A DNA stretch of 27,124 nt from Dehalococcoidia bacterium (GTDB taxonomy: Bacteria > Chloroflexota > Dehalococcoidia > GIF9 > UBA5620), in contig JADHWZ010000003.1 in assembly GCA_016783225.1 (NCBI GenBank), positions 1 through 27,124 of the forward strand, in the 5' to 3' direction. The translations under genes and the position numbers were made by a program. Shown one piece after another: positions 16,801 through 23,510 of this stretch; the stretch's first letter is position 1; each line of letters begins with the position of its first letter. The notes under the pieces are model-generated. The model was not told where the DNA came from and ran no database searches. It worked only from the letters and a program-made list of their open reading frames with translations.

Positions 16801-16958
16801 CGCTGGGTCAATCCTTCATTGAGTGCCTTAATTATATCTTCGGCGCCTGCAGCTATACCACAGGTTCCCATCCCCACCAAAATGCGGGGCTTCTGGCTAC
16901 CCTGCATAGCTTCCCACTCTGATACTGCATAGCTTTGAGTGTGTCTGAAGTTCATCAT
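13878..16958 (-). CDS. NuoF-like FMN/iron-sulfur subunit fused to a GltD-like FAD/NAD(P) oxidoreductase
   Basis: A 1026-residue fusion. Residues about 25-105 are a thioredoxin-like [2Fe-2S] domain (GMGTCGIAAGA, VGCIGLCYAEP). Residues about 115-545 are NuoF: the FMN/NADH region GLRGRGGAGFPTGNKW at 183-198, and the [4Fe-4S] motif ESCGKCIPC at 473-481. From about 555 it becomes a glutamate-synthase-small-subunit-like module: cysteines in APCSHTCPAGVD and CGYVCPHPCEAKC, an FAD motif VGVVGSGPSGLTAAYY near 656-670, and a second dinucleotide motif VAVIGGGNAAIDVARGARRLG. It ends EARRCLRCDLEED. It should pass electrons between FdhA and NAD(H), and the extra module could add NADP(H). The start is ATG-ATG after AAGGTGG, which is unusually close; a later Met at residue 18 is possible. 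Confidence 0.87.
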   Translation of the reverse strand: MMNFRHTQSYAVSEWEAMQGSQKPRILVGMGTCGIAAGAEDIIKALNEGLTQRHVQADIVRVGCIGLCYAEPLTEIIKPGKPSVFYGNLTPELIFEVVEDYLVADNPRHDLALGTRGKGRLEGIPRLFDLPVLKPQVRISLRNCGNIDPENINHYIANGGYEGLAQALRMRPQEVIDEIKKSGLRGRGGAGFPTGNKWQFCHDAPGDIRYIICNADEGDPGAFMDRALLEGDPHAVLEGMLIGAYAIGATEGYIYIRAEYPLAVQRLRVALKQMAEHGLLGENIMGSGFDFHINIKEGAGAFVCGEETALMASIEGTRGMPRSRPPFPAQSGLWGKPTNINNVETWSNVSAILQKGAEWYTGYGTKKSKGTKNFSLAGKVVRTGLIEVPMGITLREIVYDIGGGIPENKRLKAVQTGGPSGGFIPVSLMDLPVDYESLTQAGSIMGSGGMVVIDEDTCMVDMTKFFLTFTQAESCGKCIPCRWGTKQMLDILEDITNGRGRPGDIELLQEVAESVKDNSLCGLGQTAPNPVLSAIRYFRDEYDEHIQRLHCSAAVCKGLVKAPCSHTCPAGVDVPRYIRLISERQFDEALAVIREKIPFPSVCGYVCPHPCEAKCRRGQVDEAIAIRALKRFAAEKGNRLWKVKVKMAPATGKRVGVVGSGPSGLTAAYYLAGLGHAVTVFEALPEPGGMMRYGIPEYRLPREVLAGEIEDIRSAGVDIRTNTRISSLDELFEDGYNAISLAIGAHQGVKLGIEGDDSPEVMDGVSFLKEINMGNKVRVGSKVAVIGGGNAAIDVARGARRLGGREVTIIYRRTRDEMPASSEEIKEALHEGVKIEFLIAPARIERKDGAAELTCVRMELGAVDSSGRRRPEPIKGSEFALDFDTVIAAIGQMPEAPEQFELPLGRGNTFHVDRCTLATSREAVFAGGDVVTGPATVIEAIAAGRQAATSIDKYLGGSGAIDETLAPPEQGEVLPEIEEGEKPRISPPTLPLSNRLNNFAEVELSLREEVAVEEARRCLRCDLEED

Positions 16959-16984
16959 CCACCTTATGCTGACTATTGCATCAC

Positions 16985-17518
16985 TTATCCATGCTTTAAC
17001 TCACTTGATCTGCCAGTTACATCTAAAATGCTTCTCACTTTCTGTGTCGTCATCCTGCCGTGAACCCTATTGTTGAGGACTGTAACGGGTGACAAGGCAC
17101 AAGCACCGAAGCAAGCGACAGTCTCCAAGCTATATTCAAGATCTGGCGTAGTTTCTCCAGATCTTATGCCCAATTGTTTCTCCACTTGCTTAAGGATCCG
17201 TCCTCCACCACGCACATGGCAGGCGGTTCCTCGGCACACCCTGACGATGTTTCTTCCCGTCGGAACAAGCTTGAATTGGGCGTAGAATGTGGCTACCCCA
17301 AAGATAGTGATCTCTGGTAAATGAAGGAATCCAGCTATCTGTTTTATCACCGGCTCAGGCAGATAGCCAAATTCCTGTTGAACCTGCTGCATAATGGGAA
17401 TAAGTTCATCGTCCCTACCTTGGTAGGAGGACAAAATCTCATTTAACCGTTCCTCGATGGTAGCCTTTTGCTCTGGCAAAGGCACCAGAGTATCTTGCAC
17501 TAGTGAGGGATTGGCCAT
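16985..17518 (-). CDS. NuoE-like [2Fe-2S] subunit of the formate dehydrogenase complex
   Basis: A 177-residue soluble protein of the NuoE/HndA family. It has the helical N-terminal domain with FGYLPEPVIKQIAGFLHLP and GVATFYAQFKLVP. The thioredoxin-like [2Fe-2S] domain follows, with ligands in VCRGTACHVRGG and in ETVACFGACALSPV. It partners NuoF in NAD(H)-linked hydrogenases and formate dehydrogenases. It starts 15 bases after the stop of the small tail-domain gene, with a GAGGTG ribosome site, and its stop is 26 bases from the NuoF-GltD start. It is clearly diverged from the other NuoE in the window at 26015, so each diaphorase set has its own copy. Confidence 0.92.
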   Translation of the reverse strand: MANPSLVQDTLVPLPEQKATIEERLNEILSSYQGRDDELIPIMQQVQQEFGYLPEPVIKQIAGFLHLPEITIFGVATFYAQFKLVPTGRNIVRVCRGTACHVRGGGRILKQVEKQLGIRSGETTPDLEYSLETVACFGACALSPVTVLNNRVHGRMTTQKVRSILDVTGRSSELKHG

Positions 17519-17533
17519 TTTACACCTCGCTAT

Positions 17534-17860
17534 CTACCATTTCTCCTGACACAGCCGGGACCACAGCCAGGTCGCCAGCCGCTTGTCCAGTTTGCCAACC
17601 CAGCCTTCGATCTTCTGGATATCACCGCTCGCCAAAGCGGCTTTCTCCTCCGGGGTCAAGGTGTAATACTCCCTGAGAGCTTCGTCCGGGTCATCTGTCA
17701 TGCGGGCCAAGAACTTGGGCTCGTCGGCTGCCCTGGCCAGCACAGACAGTACCGCCCACCTTCCAGCCAAGCCTTCCTTTGGAACCACCGTAGGGGCTCT
17801 CAATAGTCTCTCAACCGCTTCCGTAGTCGCCTTGGTCGTTGCATCAACTACCTTCGCCAT
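17534..17860 (-). CDS. Small protein consisting mainly of the shared formate-operon tail domain
   Basis: A 108-residue soluble protein, first gene of the formate operon, with a strong ribosome site (AAGGAGGTG). Residues 1-40 are a low-complexity leader rich in Thr, Ala and Val. Residues 41-108 are the tail domain also found at the ends of FdhA (44 of 67 identical) and the FNT channel. The pattern is FLARM..DPDEALREY, LTPEEKAALASGD, WVGKLDKRLATWL and the terminal QEKW. The first half recalls small helical LigA-like (PF07746) or NHLP/Os1348-type domains with a FL..DPEAAL..Y.LT.EE pattern. That is from memory and not searched. It has no catalytic motif, membrane segment or peptidase site. A role as assembly partner, competitor or regulator of the tail-bearing proteins is inference. 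Confidence 0.82.
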   Translation of the reverse strand: MAKVVDATTKATTEAVERLLRAPTVVPKEGLAGRWAVLSVLARAADEPKFLARMTDDPDEALREYYTLTPEEKAALASGDIQKIEGWVGKLDKRLATWLWSRLCQEKW

Positions 17861-17883
17861 TTCACGTCACCTCCTTCTTCCTT

Positions 17884-17978
17884 GATTTGTCTCTCTATCA
17901 CAACTGTAGCAATTACCGAGGTACACCTCATCGGTCTTGGGCTCTAATCCCGCCAGAACTTTGGTCTTGCCCCAAAGT
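17884..17978 (-). repeat. 95-bp dispersed element, copy A, upstream of the formate operon
   Basis: It aligns without gaps over 95 bases to copy C (26718-26812; 73 of 95 identical) and over 65 bases to copy B (48 of 65). It lies immediately upstream of the ribosome site of the gene starting at 17860. Two inverted pairs sit inside: TACC-GA-GGTA at 17914-17923, and ACTTTGG (17958-17964) with CCAAAGT (17972-17978). All three copies read in the same direction as the downstream gene. A regulatory leader or a mobile repeat are both possible. Confidence 0.75.
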
Positions 17979-18065
17979 CCTTGCCCGTGTCCAGAAGTAC
18001 CGCACCAATGGTGCCACTGTGATACAAGAAGAAATGGCGCTTGCTGGAGTGAGCTTCCCAACACC

Positions 18066-18087
18066 TGGCCCAAACATGTTTGGGCCA
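18066..18087. promoter_or_regulatory. Perfect 22-bp palindrome (possible operator)
   Basis: The half-site TGGCCCAAACA at 18066-18076 is followed directly by its exact complement at 18077-18087. As RNA it could fold with a CATG loop, but no T-run follows on either strand, so an operator for a dimeric regulator is as likely as a terminator. It lies about 205 bases upstream of the formate operon start. The rest of the 539-base gap 17861-18399 holds copy A of the dispersed element and the stem-loops at 18221-18366; I see no gene. Confidence 0.55.
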
Positions 18088-18220
18088 CTGTCCCCTGCCG
18101 TGTCATCCAACACGCCTCGCAATTGATGCCGAGTCGATGCTTTGTCTCAACGTCATTGAGAAGATGCCCAAAGGGGCTTCTTCCATGCGGGCAGAGAAAA
18201 GCAGGTAACGAGAAAGTGGG

Positions 18221-18366
18221 CGGCGGTGGCAGATTGGTTTGGCTATATTGGCTCAGTCTCGGAGGTCACTGGGCTGCGGAAGGATAATTGCCACCGCCGG
18301 AGGCTCGGTACCCTCCTCTATTAAGGCATCACGCCTATCTGGTGTGTAGAACAATGCCACCGAGCC
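18221..18366. other. Two adjacent long-loop inverted repeats downstream of the OFA transporter
   Basis: CGGCGGTGGCA (18221-18231) pairs with TGCCACCGCCG (18289-18299), and GGCTCGGT (18302-18309) pairs with ACCGAGCC (18359-18366). The loops are 57 and 49 bases. They lie just beyond the 3' end of the minus-strand transporter gene. They could be a structured transcript end or a small RNA. No coding potential is evident and no T-run is seen. Confidence 0.45.
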
Positions 18367-18399
18367 GATCACTCAACCCAGTTGGTCGCTCTGCAGAAG

Positions 18400-19632
18400 C
18401 TATTGAGACTCCCCTTTCTCTGAGTACCTGGATCTGAAAACGAAGACCATACCTGCTGCTACAAAAGCAAGCACGGCAGCAATTGTGAACGCCGCAGTGT
18501 AGCTCTCTGTAGTATCATAGATGTACGACCCCGTAACAGGCCCCAGAGTACCACCGATGGCGTAGGCTGAGAAGACTAGCCCGTAATTGCCCCCGAGGTT
18601 CTTAGTGCCAAAGACATCGCCCGTTACCGTTGGGAACAAGGCGAAGCTACCTCCGTAGCAGAAACCAACGATTGCCACTGCGAGAAGTATTGTTATCAAG
18701 GTTACTGCAAAGTGAGGAAACACCAGCATCATGACACCCTGTAACGTAAAGAGAGCAAGCATAGTCTCGACGACGCCGATTTTGTCAGCGAGTGCTCCAG
18801 CCCCCGGCCTACCACCGGCGTTGAATGCGGAAAGAACGCCAGCAGCAACAGCGGCGTACATAGCTGCTACACCAAGCTCCTCGGTGTAAGCTGCAACGTG
18901 TCCGATGACCATCAGTCCCGCTGCTGACATGAAAACAAACATAATCCACAACATCCAGAAGCGCCCTGACTTGATGACTTCTCGTAGGCCGTAATCCCTC
19001 TCTGGAGATGTGTCCGAGGTGGCTGTTGCCTGGGGGCACCAGCCTTTGGGCTTCCATTCCCCAGGTGGGTTCCTCAACAGCCAAGCCGAAGCAACGGAAA
19101 CCGTAAGGAGCACAATACCTATTATCAGAAAGGTCATCTGCAGTCCTTGGGTGTCTATCAGGTACCTTTGGAGGGGGGCAAACAGTAGAGCACTCAGGCC
19201 GAAGCCCCCCACAACAATCCCCACGGCCAAGCCCGGTCTGTCCGGAAACCACTTCCTCGCCGGTGGGATGGAACAGGCGTATGCTAGACCACATCCCGTT
19301 CCAGCTATGACTCCGTAAGTGCAATACAACCAGAAAGGCGTTCCGACATGCGCAACAAAAGACGCTAGAATAAACCCTAAGCTCAGCAAAATGCCTCCGA
19401 CTACAGCGACGTTTCTTGGTCCCATTTTGTCCTGAGCTCTCCCTGCAGGGATCATCATTAACGCAAAAAACACTAGGAAGATCGTGAATGGCAGGGTAGC
19501 CATTGTTTTCGTCCAGCCGAAAGTCTCCATCAACGGGCGAACAAAAACACTCCATGCATATACGACCCCCAGCATCAGATTCAGTAGGAATCCGCCAACG
19601 ATTATGGCTCCTCTATTAGCCGATGTCTCCAA
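18400..19632 (-). CDS. OFA-family MFS transporter (oxalate/formate antiporter type)
   Basis: A 410-residue, twelve-segment major facilitator protein. The N-terminus RGAIIVGGFLLNLMLGVVYAWSVF and the DKMGPRNVAVVGG loop after the second helix are typical of the OFA (oxalate:formate antiporter) family. Other matches are GTGCGLAYACSIPPARKWFPDRPGLA, and ADKIG in the second half. Real substrates in this family vary (formate, oxalate, lactate, pyruvate and others), so formate is suggested only by the neighbours. The likely start is TTG at 19632 after an AGGGAG site; no better ATG lies upstream. It is the last gene of the acs group on the minus strand. Confidence 0.85.
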   Translation of the reverse strand: METSANRGAIIVGGFLLNLMLGVVYAWSVFVRPLMETFGWTKTMATLPFTIFLVFFALMMIPAGRAQDKMGPRNVAVVGGILLSLGFILASFVAHVGTPFWLYCTYGVIAGTGCGLAYACSIPPARKWFPDRPGLAVGIVVGGFGLSALLFAPLQRYLIDTQGLQMTFLIIGIVLLTVSVASAWLLRNPPGEWKPKGWCPQATATSDTSPERDYGLREVIKSGRFWMLWIMFVFMSAAGLMVIGHVAAYTEELGVAAMYAAVAAGVLSAFNAGGRPGAGALADKIGVVETMLALFTLQGVMMLVFPHFAVTLITILLAVAIVGFCYGGSFALFPTVTGDVFGTKNLGGNYGLVFSAYAIGGTLGPVTGSYIYDTTESYTAAFTIAAVLAFVAAGMVFVFRSRYSEKGESQ

Positions 19633-19696
19633 AATGCAACTCCCTTCGAATTCTCGTTGTAGTTCCTCTTATGAGAACGTTGTGACTTCAGACAGC

Positions 19697-19921
19697 TTAG
19701 GCCCTTCCTTGTACTAGCTCGTCCACAACGCTGGGACCGCGCACCGTCCTTGCATCGCCCAGATTGGCGACATCGCCAGCAGCAATCTTGGTCAGTATGC
19801 TCCTCATGATCTTGCCGCTTCTGGTCTTGAGTAGAGCATCGGAGAACTGAATCTTGTCCGGTGAGGCTATGGGGCCAAGCTCCTTGCGAACGTGCGTCAG
19901 GAGTTCCTTCGCTCTTGCCAT
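19697..19921 (-). CDS. Standalone acetyl-CoA synthetase C-terminal domain fragment (74 residues)
   Basis: The 74 residues align end to end with the last part of the acetyl-CoA synthetase at 20683. The match runs from [21 protein letters not shown] through [20 protein letters not shown] to GPSVVDELV. It contains the lysine motif (SGKIMR) that in full-length Acs is catalytic for adenylation and is the site of regulatory acetylation. The usual [13 protein letters not shown] reads [13 protein letters not shown] here. It has no adenylate-binding domain, so it cannot make acetyl-CoA. Yet it has its own ATG at 19921 and a perfect AAGGAGGT eight bases upstream, with an intact frame. It is either a 3' remnant captured by a good start site or a working small protein that mimics the modification target. 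It lies between the cNMP-binding-like gene and the transporter. Confidence 0.72.
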   Translation of the reverse strand: MARAKELLTHVRKELGPIASPDKIQFSDALLKTRSGKIMRSILTKIAAGDVANLGDARTVRGPSVVDELVQGRA

Positions 19922-20047
19922 CAAAGAACCTCCTTCTTCAATATGATACAAGCCTACTCGCTTAACTCCTCTGAAGGTCTCATTCGTCAGGCAGAACGGC
20001 CCTCCTTTCGGCATTAACCGGGGATTCGCTCAACCCCGTCTGGCGGG

Positions 20048-20503
20048 TTAGTCCTGCGAGGTAACACCGAGCAACTGAGTGTATGCTTGACGCAGCCTTG
20101 TCGCTATTACACGCGCCATTGCACGGCCCAGTTTGCAGCCTATCTCAGGTTTGGTAAGACACAAATCGGACAGTTGTTGTCCGGCAAAGGCCAGCACCTT
20201 TGTCTTCTCTATAGCCTTGACTGTAGCAGTACTGGTATGTGGCTGTATCATACCCGACCAACCAAAGGTCTCAAAGTCGCAGACTGCCTGCACCTGGCGT
20301 TGGGCCAGCGGTCCCACTTCCAGGATGATCCCCACCAAGCCTTCCTCGATTATGTAGACTTTTTCCTCTATGCGACCCTGTTTAGATATGATTGCCCCCG
20401 GCTCAAACGTCTCAGGCGTACACATCTCTTCCAACACGCCGAGCTGCTCGTCAGTCATGTCACGAAGCAAGTCCGACCTTTTCAGTACCTCTATCTTATC
20501 CAT
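20048..20503 (-). CDS. Standalone cyclic-nucleotide-binding-like (Crp/Fnr sensor domain) protein
   Basis: A 151-residue soluble protein comprising one cNMP-binding beta-roll (about residues 10-120) and a C-terminal helix (GRAMARVIATRLRQAYTQLL). Family features are FEPGAIISKQGRIEEKVYIIEEGLVGI and VLAFAGQQLSDLC. No helix-turn-helix follows, so it is not a typical Crp/Fnr transcription factor. The phosphate-binding stretch reads FETFGWSGMIQPHTSTATV. It lacks the usual FGE and RTA residues that bind cAMP, so the ligand, if any, may differ. A GGAGGTG site precedes the ATG. It is flanked by acetyl-CoA synthetase and the Acs C-terminal mini-protein, suggesting a link to acetyl-CoA control. Confidence 0.82.
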   Translation of the reverse strand: MDKIEVLKRSDLLRDMTDEQLGVLEEMCTPETFEPGAIISKQGRIEEKVYIIEEGLVGIILEVGPLAQRQVQAVCDFETFGWSGMIQPHTSTATVKAIEKTKVLAFAGQQLSDLCLTKPEIGCKLGRAMARVIATRLRQAYTQLLGVTSQD

Positions 20504-20628
20504 GTTTTCACCTCCGATTGCTGCGCAGGCCTCGGCACTGCACGCGTTCTTTGAGCTATCCGCAGTATTCTATCACCGCCTTCAGAGCCACTCCACTCTT
20601 CTATCTATCTACCAGCCATAGAACGGGA

Positions 20629-20670
20629 CTAGCTTCTCTCCTTTACCAGGGTCTCCACCACCGACGGTGG
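20629..20670 (-). pseudogene. Remnant of a third acetyl-CoA synthetase 3' end
   Basis: On the minus strand this 14-codon stretch reads PPSVVETLVKERS-stop. It matches the tail of the Acs at 20683 (DPSVVDTLV) and of the mini-protein (GPSVVDELV). A stop codon lies directly upstream, so it is not expressed as such. It lies 13-54 bases beyond the Acs stop, which suggests that the present Acs lost its native terminus or that tandem copies recombined. The match is short. Confidence 0.5.
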
Positions 20671-20682
20671 CTACCAGCCTTA

Positions 20683-22695
20683 TCACCCGCTGGAAGAAGC
20701 TGACGTCCTATCGCACACCAAGGTATCGACCACCGATGGGTCAGCCAGGGTGCTGGTGTCGCCCAGTTCATGGACATCGCCGGCAGCGATCTTGGTCAGT
20801 ATCCTTCTCATAATCTTGCCGCTTCTGGTCTTGGGCAAGGCGTCGGCGAATTGAATCTCGTCTGGCGAGGCTATTGGCCCAATCTCCTTGCGAACATGGA
20901 CCACCAGCTCCTTCTTGAGAGCATCAGACTTGTCTTCGCCAGCATTTAGAGTGACAAACGCATATATCCCCTGCCCCTTTATCTCGTGGGGCATGCCAAC
21001 AACGGCAGCCTCTGCTACCTTGGCGTGAGATACCAGAGCGCTTTCAACTTCGGCTGTTCCCATGCGGTGGCCCGACACATTGATAACATCATCTATGCGC
21101 CCCATCAGCCAGTAGTAACCATCCTCGTCTCTCCTGGCTCCGTCCCCAGTAGTATATACACCAGGGTACTGAACGAAGTAGGTGTTCTTGAATCTTTCCG
21201 GGTCACCGTAGACTCGCCGCATCAAGCCCGGCCATGGCTTCCTGATGACGAGATAGCCACCCTCATTCACGGCTGCGGGAGAGCCATCCTCCTTAAGTAT
21301 TGCCAGGTCAACCCCAGGAAAAGGTAGCGTGGCGGAACCCGGCTTGATAGGGATGGCCCCCGGGAGAGGAGCGATCAATATGCCCCCCGTCTCTGTCTGC
21401 CACCAAGTGTCCACAATTGGGCACCTACCTTTCCCTATTACGTCGTAGTACCACATCCAGGCTTCGGGGTTGATAGGCTCACCAACCGAGCCAAGGATGC
21501 GCAAGCAGCTCAGGTCATGCCTGTTGGGCCAGTCATTGCCCTCTCTCATTATCGCCCGCAAGGCGGTGGGGGCAGTATAGAAGATGTTGACCTGGTAGTT
21601 CTCCACGATATCCCAGAACCTATCCGGATGGGGATAGGTCGGAACCCCCTCAAACATGAGGCTCGTCGCGCCGAAAGCCAGGGGGCCGTAAACGATGTAG
21701 CTGTGCCCGGTAACCCAGCCGATATCTGCCGTGCACCAGAAGGTGTCTTCTTCCTTTACGTCAAATACCCATTGAAAGGTCTGGTAGCAGAAAAGGAGAT
21801 AGCCAGCCTGAGTATGAAGCACCCCCTTGGGCTTCCCCGTGCTGCCGCTGGTATAAAGGATGAAGAGCGGATCCTCTGCATCCATCACCTCGGGCTCGCA
21901 GTACGCTTTTATGCCATCGCCGGCCATCTCGTCGTCCCACCAGCGGTCACGGCCCTCCTGCATGGGCACTTCAATGCCAGCCCTCTTGACTACTATTACA
22001 TCCTTTACCGCCGGGCAGCTTGCGACGGCTTCGTCTGCGTTGTCCTTGCTTCTGATGACCCTGCCGCCACGATAGTAACCATCAACACAAATAAGCATCG
22101 TGGACTCACAGTCCAGCATCCTATCTTTCAACGCATCAGCGCTGAACCCCCCAAAAACAACGCTATGGATAGCACCAATCCTGGCGCAGGCCAGCATAGC
22201 AATGGGCAACTCGGGAATCATGGGTAGATAGATCGACACGCGGTCGCCCTTCTTGACACCGCGCGTCCTTAACACATTAGCGAACTTGCATACTTCCCGG
22301 TAGAGCTTCTGATAGGTGAGTGTCTTACTATCACCGATGTCCCCTTCCCAAATGAGCGCCGCCTTATTTCTCCTCCACGTTCTGACATGCCTGTCCAAGC
22401 AGTTAAAGCACACATTGAGCTTACCCCCCACAAACCACTCGTGCTTGCCTTCCTTGAAATCCTCGACAAGCACCTTGTCCCACTTCCTATACCAGGCCAG
22501 TTGTTCCGCCCTTTCAGCCCAGAATCCCTCTGGGTCATCAATAGACCTTTGGTAGATCTCTCTGTATTGCCCCAGACTCTTGATATACGCATCCTTGCTG
22601 AGGCCCTCTGGGGGTTCGAAAACCCTCTTCTCCTCCATCATTGAGGTAATTGCCTTTCCACCAGCCCCAGCCTGCTTGTTCGCTGTTGCCGTCAT
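20683..22695 (-). CDS. acs: Acetyl-CoA synthetase (AMP-forming)
   Basis: A 670-residue cytoplasmic enzyme converting acetate, ATP and CoA to acetyl-CoA, AMP and pyrophosphate. Motifs in order: ANL-superfamily P-loop [22 protein letters not shown] typical of acetate-specific Acs, [36 protein letters not shown], and the C-terminal [20 protein letters not shown] with the catalytic and acetylatable lysine. I chose ATG at 22695 (MTATANK), with AAAGGAGAT upstream; the frame begins at 22752 but that part lacks similarity. Length is near the usual 650. The last ten residues ([10 protein letters not shown]) look atypical. A copy of the 95-bp element lies about 165 bases upstream. Related propionyl-CoA synthetases are less likely. 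Confidence 0.95.
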   Translation of the reverse strand: MTATANKQAGAGGKAITSMMEEKRVFEPPEGLSKDAYIKSLGQYREIYQRSIDDPEGFWAERAEQLAWYRKWDKVLVEDFKEGKHEWFVGGKLNVCFNCLDRHVRTWRRNKAALIWEGDIGDSKTLTYQKLYREVCKFANVLRTRGVKKGDRVSIYLPMIPELPIAMLACARIGAIHSVVFGGFSADALKDRMLDCESTMLICVDGYYRGGRVIRSKDNADEAVASCPAVKDVIVVKRAGIEVPMQEGRDRWWDDEMAGDGIKAYCEPEVMDAEDPLFILYTSGSTGKPKGVLHTQAGYLLFCYQTFQWVFDVKEEDTFWCTADIGWVTGHSYIVYGPLAFGATSLMFEGVPTYPHPDRFWDIVENYQVNIFYTAPTALRAIMREGNDWPNRHDLSCLRILGSVGEPINPEAWMWYYDVIGKGRCPIVDTWWQTETGGILIAPLPGAIPIKPGSATLPFPGVDLAILKEDGSPAAVNEGGYLVIRKPWPGLMRRVYGDPERFKNTYFVQYPGVYTTGDGARRDEDGYYWLMGRIDDVINVSGHRMGTAEVESALVSHAKVAEAAVVGMPHEIKGQGIYAFVTLNAGEDKSDALKKELVVHVRKEIGPIASPDEIQFADALPKTRSGKIMRRILTKIAAGDVHELGDTSTLADPSVVDTLVCDRTSASSSG

Positions 22696-22857
22696 CTTCC
22701 TTATCTCCTTTCTCAATTTAGTAAAGGCCGTCGTGGCCGGGTAAACCCACACCCTTGGCCCCAGGTTTCAGGCTCCCTGGCGCCTGCCGCTTTACCGATT
22801 CGTCCTTTCTCCCGGCCTACTGCTGCAAACCACGCTCTTCGGGCAGAGCTTGTAGGC

Positions 22858-22953
22858 TCGCCACTCGCCAATCACAAAGTCTAACAGCTACCAAGGTATC
22901 CCTCATCGGTCTTGGGCTCTAATTTGAGCTGCCCTTTGGTCACGGCCACAAGC
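22858..22953 (-). repeat. 95-bp dispersed element, copy B, upstream of acs
   Basis: Bases 22889-22953 align without gaps to copy A (48 of 65 identical), including an unbroken run through TCATCGGTCTTGGGCTCTAAT-like sequence and TACC-AA-GGTA at 22889-22898. The rest (22858-22888) is weaker, with ATCACAA conserved after a one-base shift. The inverted pair near the end is degraded (CTTTGG/CCACAAG). It reads in the same direction as acs. The 160 bases between it and acs hold a GGCC-GTCGT-GGCC hairpin (22726-22738), and otherwise I see nothing defined. Confidence 0.65.
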
Positions 22954-23143
22954 ACTACACATGTCAGTGAGGGAAGAGTGAGTGACATTTGTCTGATATG
23001 CCCTGTAGGTGCGGCAAAAGACAACCGGTATGCCATGCTCCTAGTGGCTATGGCTGGCGTGGGTTATTGTAGTGGCCTTCTGATAGAAAGTGAGAGCGTG
23101 GATGTTAAGCGATCTCCGTCGGCAAAACAACTCTACTCCTATG

Positions 23144-23191
23144 CTAGACTTCTACCCTAGGAAGTATCAGGATTAAACTGCTCTTATCGCC
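23144..23191 (-). pseudogene. Fragment of a nuoE gene
   Basis: Bases 23161-23193 are about 91% identical (30 of 33) to 26395-26427 inside the nuoE at 26015. They encode GDKSSLILIL, against GDKSSLIQIL in the gene, and continue as PRVEV before a stop. Homology fades on both sides. It is a small scar of a duplicated nuoE in the 815-base gap 22696-23510. The rest of that gap holds copy B, a stem-loop and no convincing gene. Confidence 0.55.
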
Positions 23192-23254
23192 TTCTAGCTC
23201 ACGCTTCGGGGAATACATGCTACCGTGCTCATATCGCAAACCAAGGCTCAAAAT

Positions 23255-23326
23255 GGCAAAGGTGGCTACTGCTAACAAGCTCTTAGAGGCATATGCCACA
23301 TGATGCGAGCCACCACCACCTTTGCC
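23255..23326. other. Stem-loop downstream of the NuoEFG-N operon
   Basis: GGCAAAGGTGG (23255-23265) pairs perfectly with CCACCTTTGCC (23316-23326) around a 50-base loop that contains the palindrome GGCATATGCC (23288-23297). It lies about 185 bases past the 3' end of the gene ending at 23511. It could be a transcript end structure. No T-run is present. Confidence 0.4.
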
Positions 23327-23510
23327 CAACTAGGCAGAAAAGCTCAGTTTCCCAGTGAGAATGAACTCGTGAATCGCCCTGGTATTGGAGGCCCTCAATT
23401 TGCGCGGACAATCGCGTCCTCAATCCGCCTCGCAAAATGTAAAACTTTCGCCAACAGCCCCCCTTGACGTGTGTTCTGGCCCTCGGTCAGTTGTCACTCT
23501 TCTGGCGAAG

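Noticed and set aside
17534..17860. RiPP precursor with an NHLP-like leader
   Set aside because: The C-terminal part is conserved in two enzymes rather than variable like a core peptide, there is no cleavage motif, and no modification enzymes are in the window.
17867..18106. 79-codon minus-strand frame covering copy A (ending near ...NCYSCDRETNQ), with similar frames in copies B and C
   Set aside because: The frame is short in B and starts differently in each copy; substitutions between A and C do not prefer third codon positions, so I treat the repeats as non-coding.
18809..19555. 248-codon minus-strand frame within the OFA transporter
   Set aside because: It is a shifted frame of the transporter gene, with no family motifs and Cys/Arg-rich composition.
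22605..22625. GGGGGTTCGAAAACCCTC resembling a tRNA T-arm
   Set aside because: It lies in the 5' part of acs coding sequence and no acceptor, D or anticodon arms surround it.
22912..23160. 82-codon + strand frame in the spacer upstream of acs
   Set aside because: No ribosome site, overlaps the 95-bp element and the nuoE scar in antisense, and no recognisable motif.
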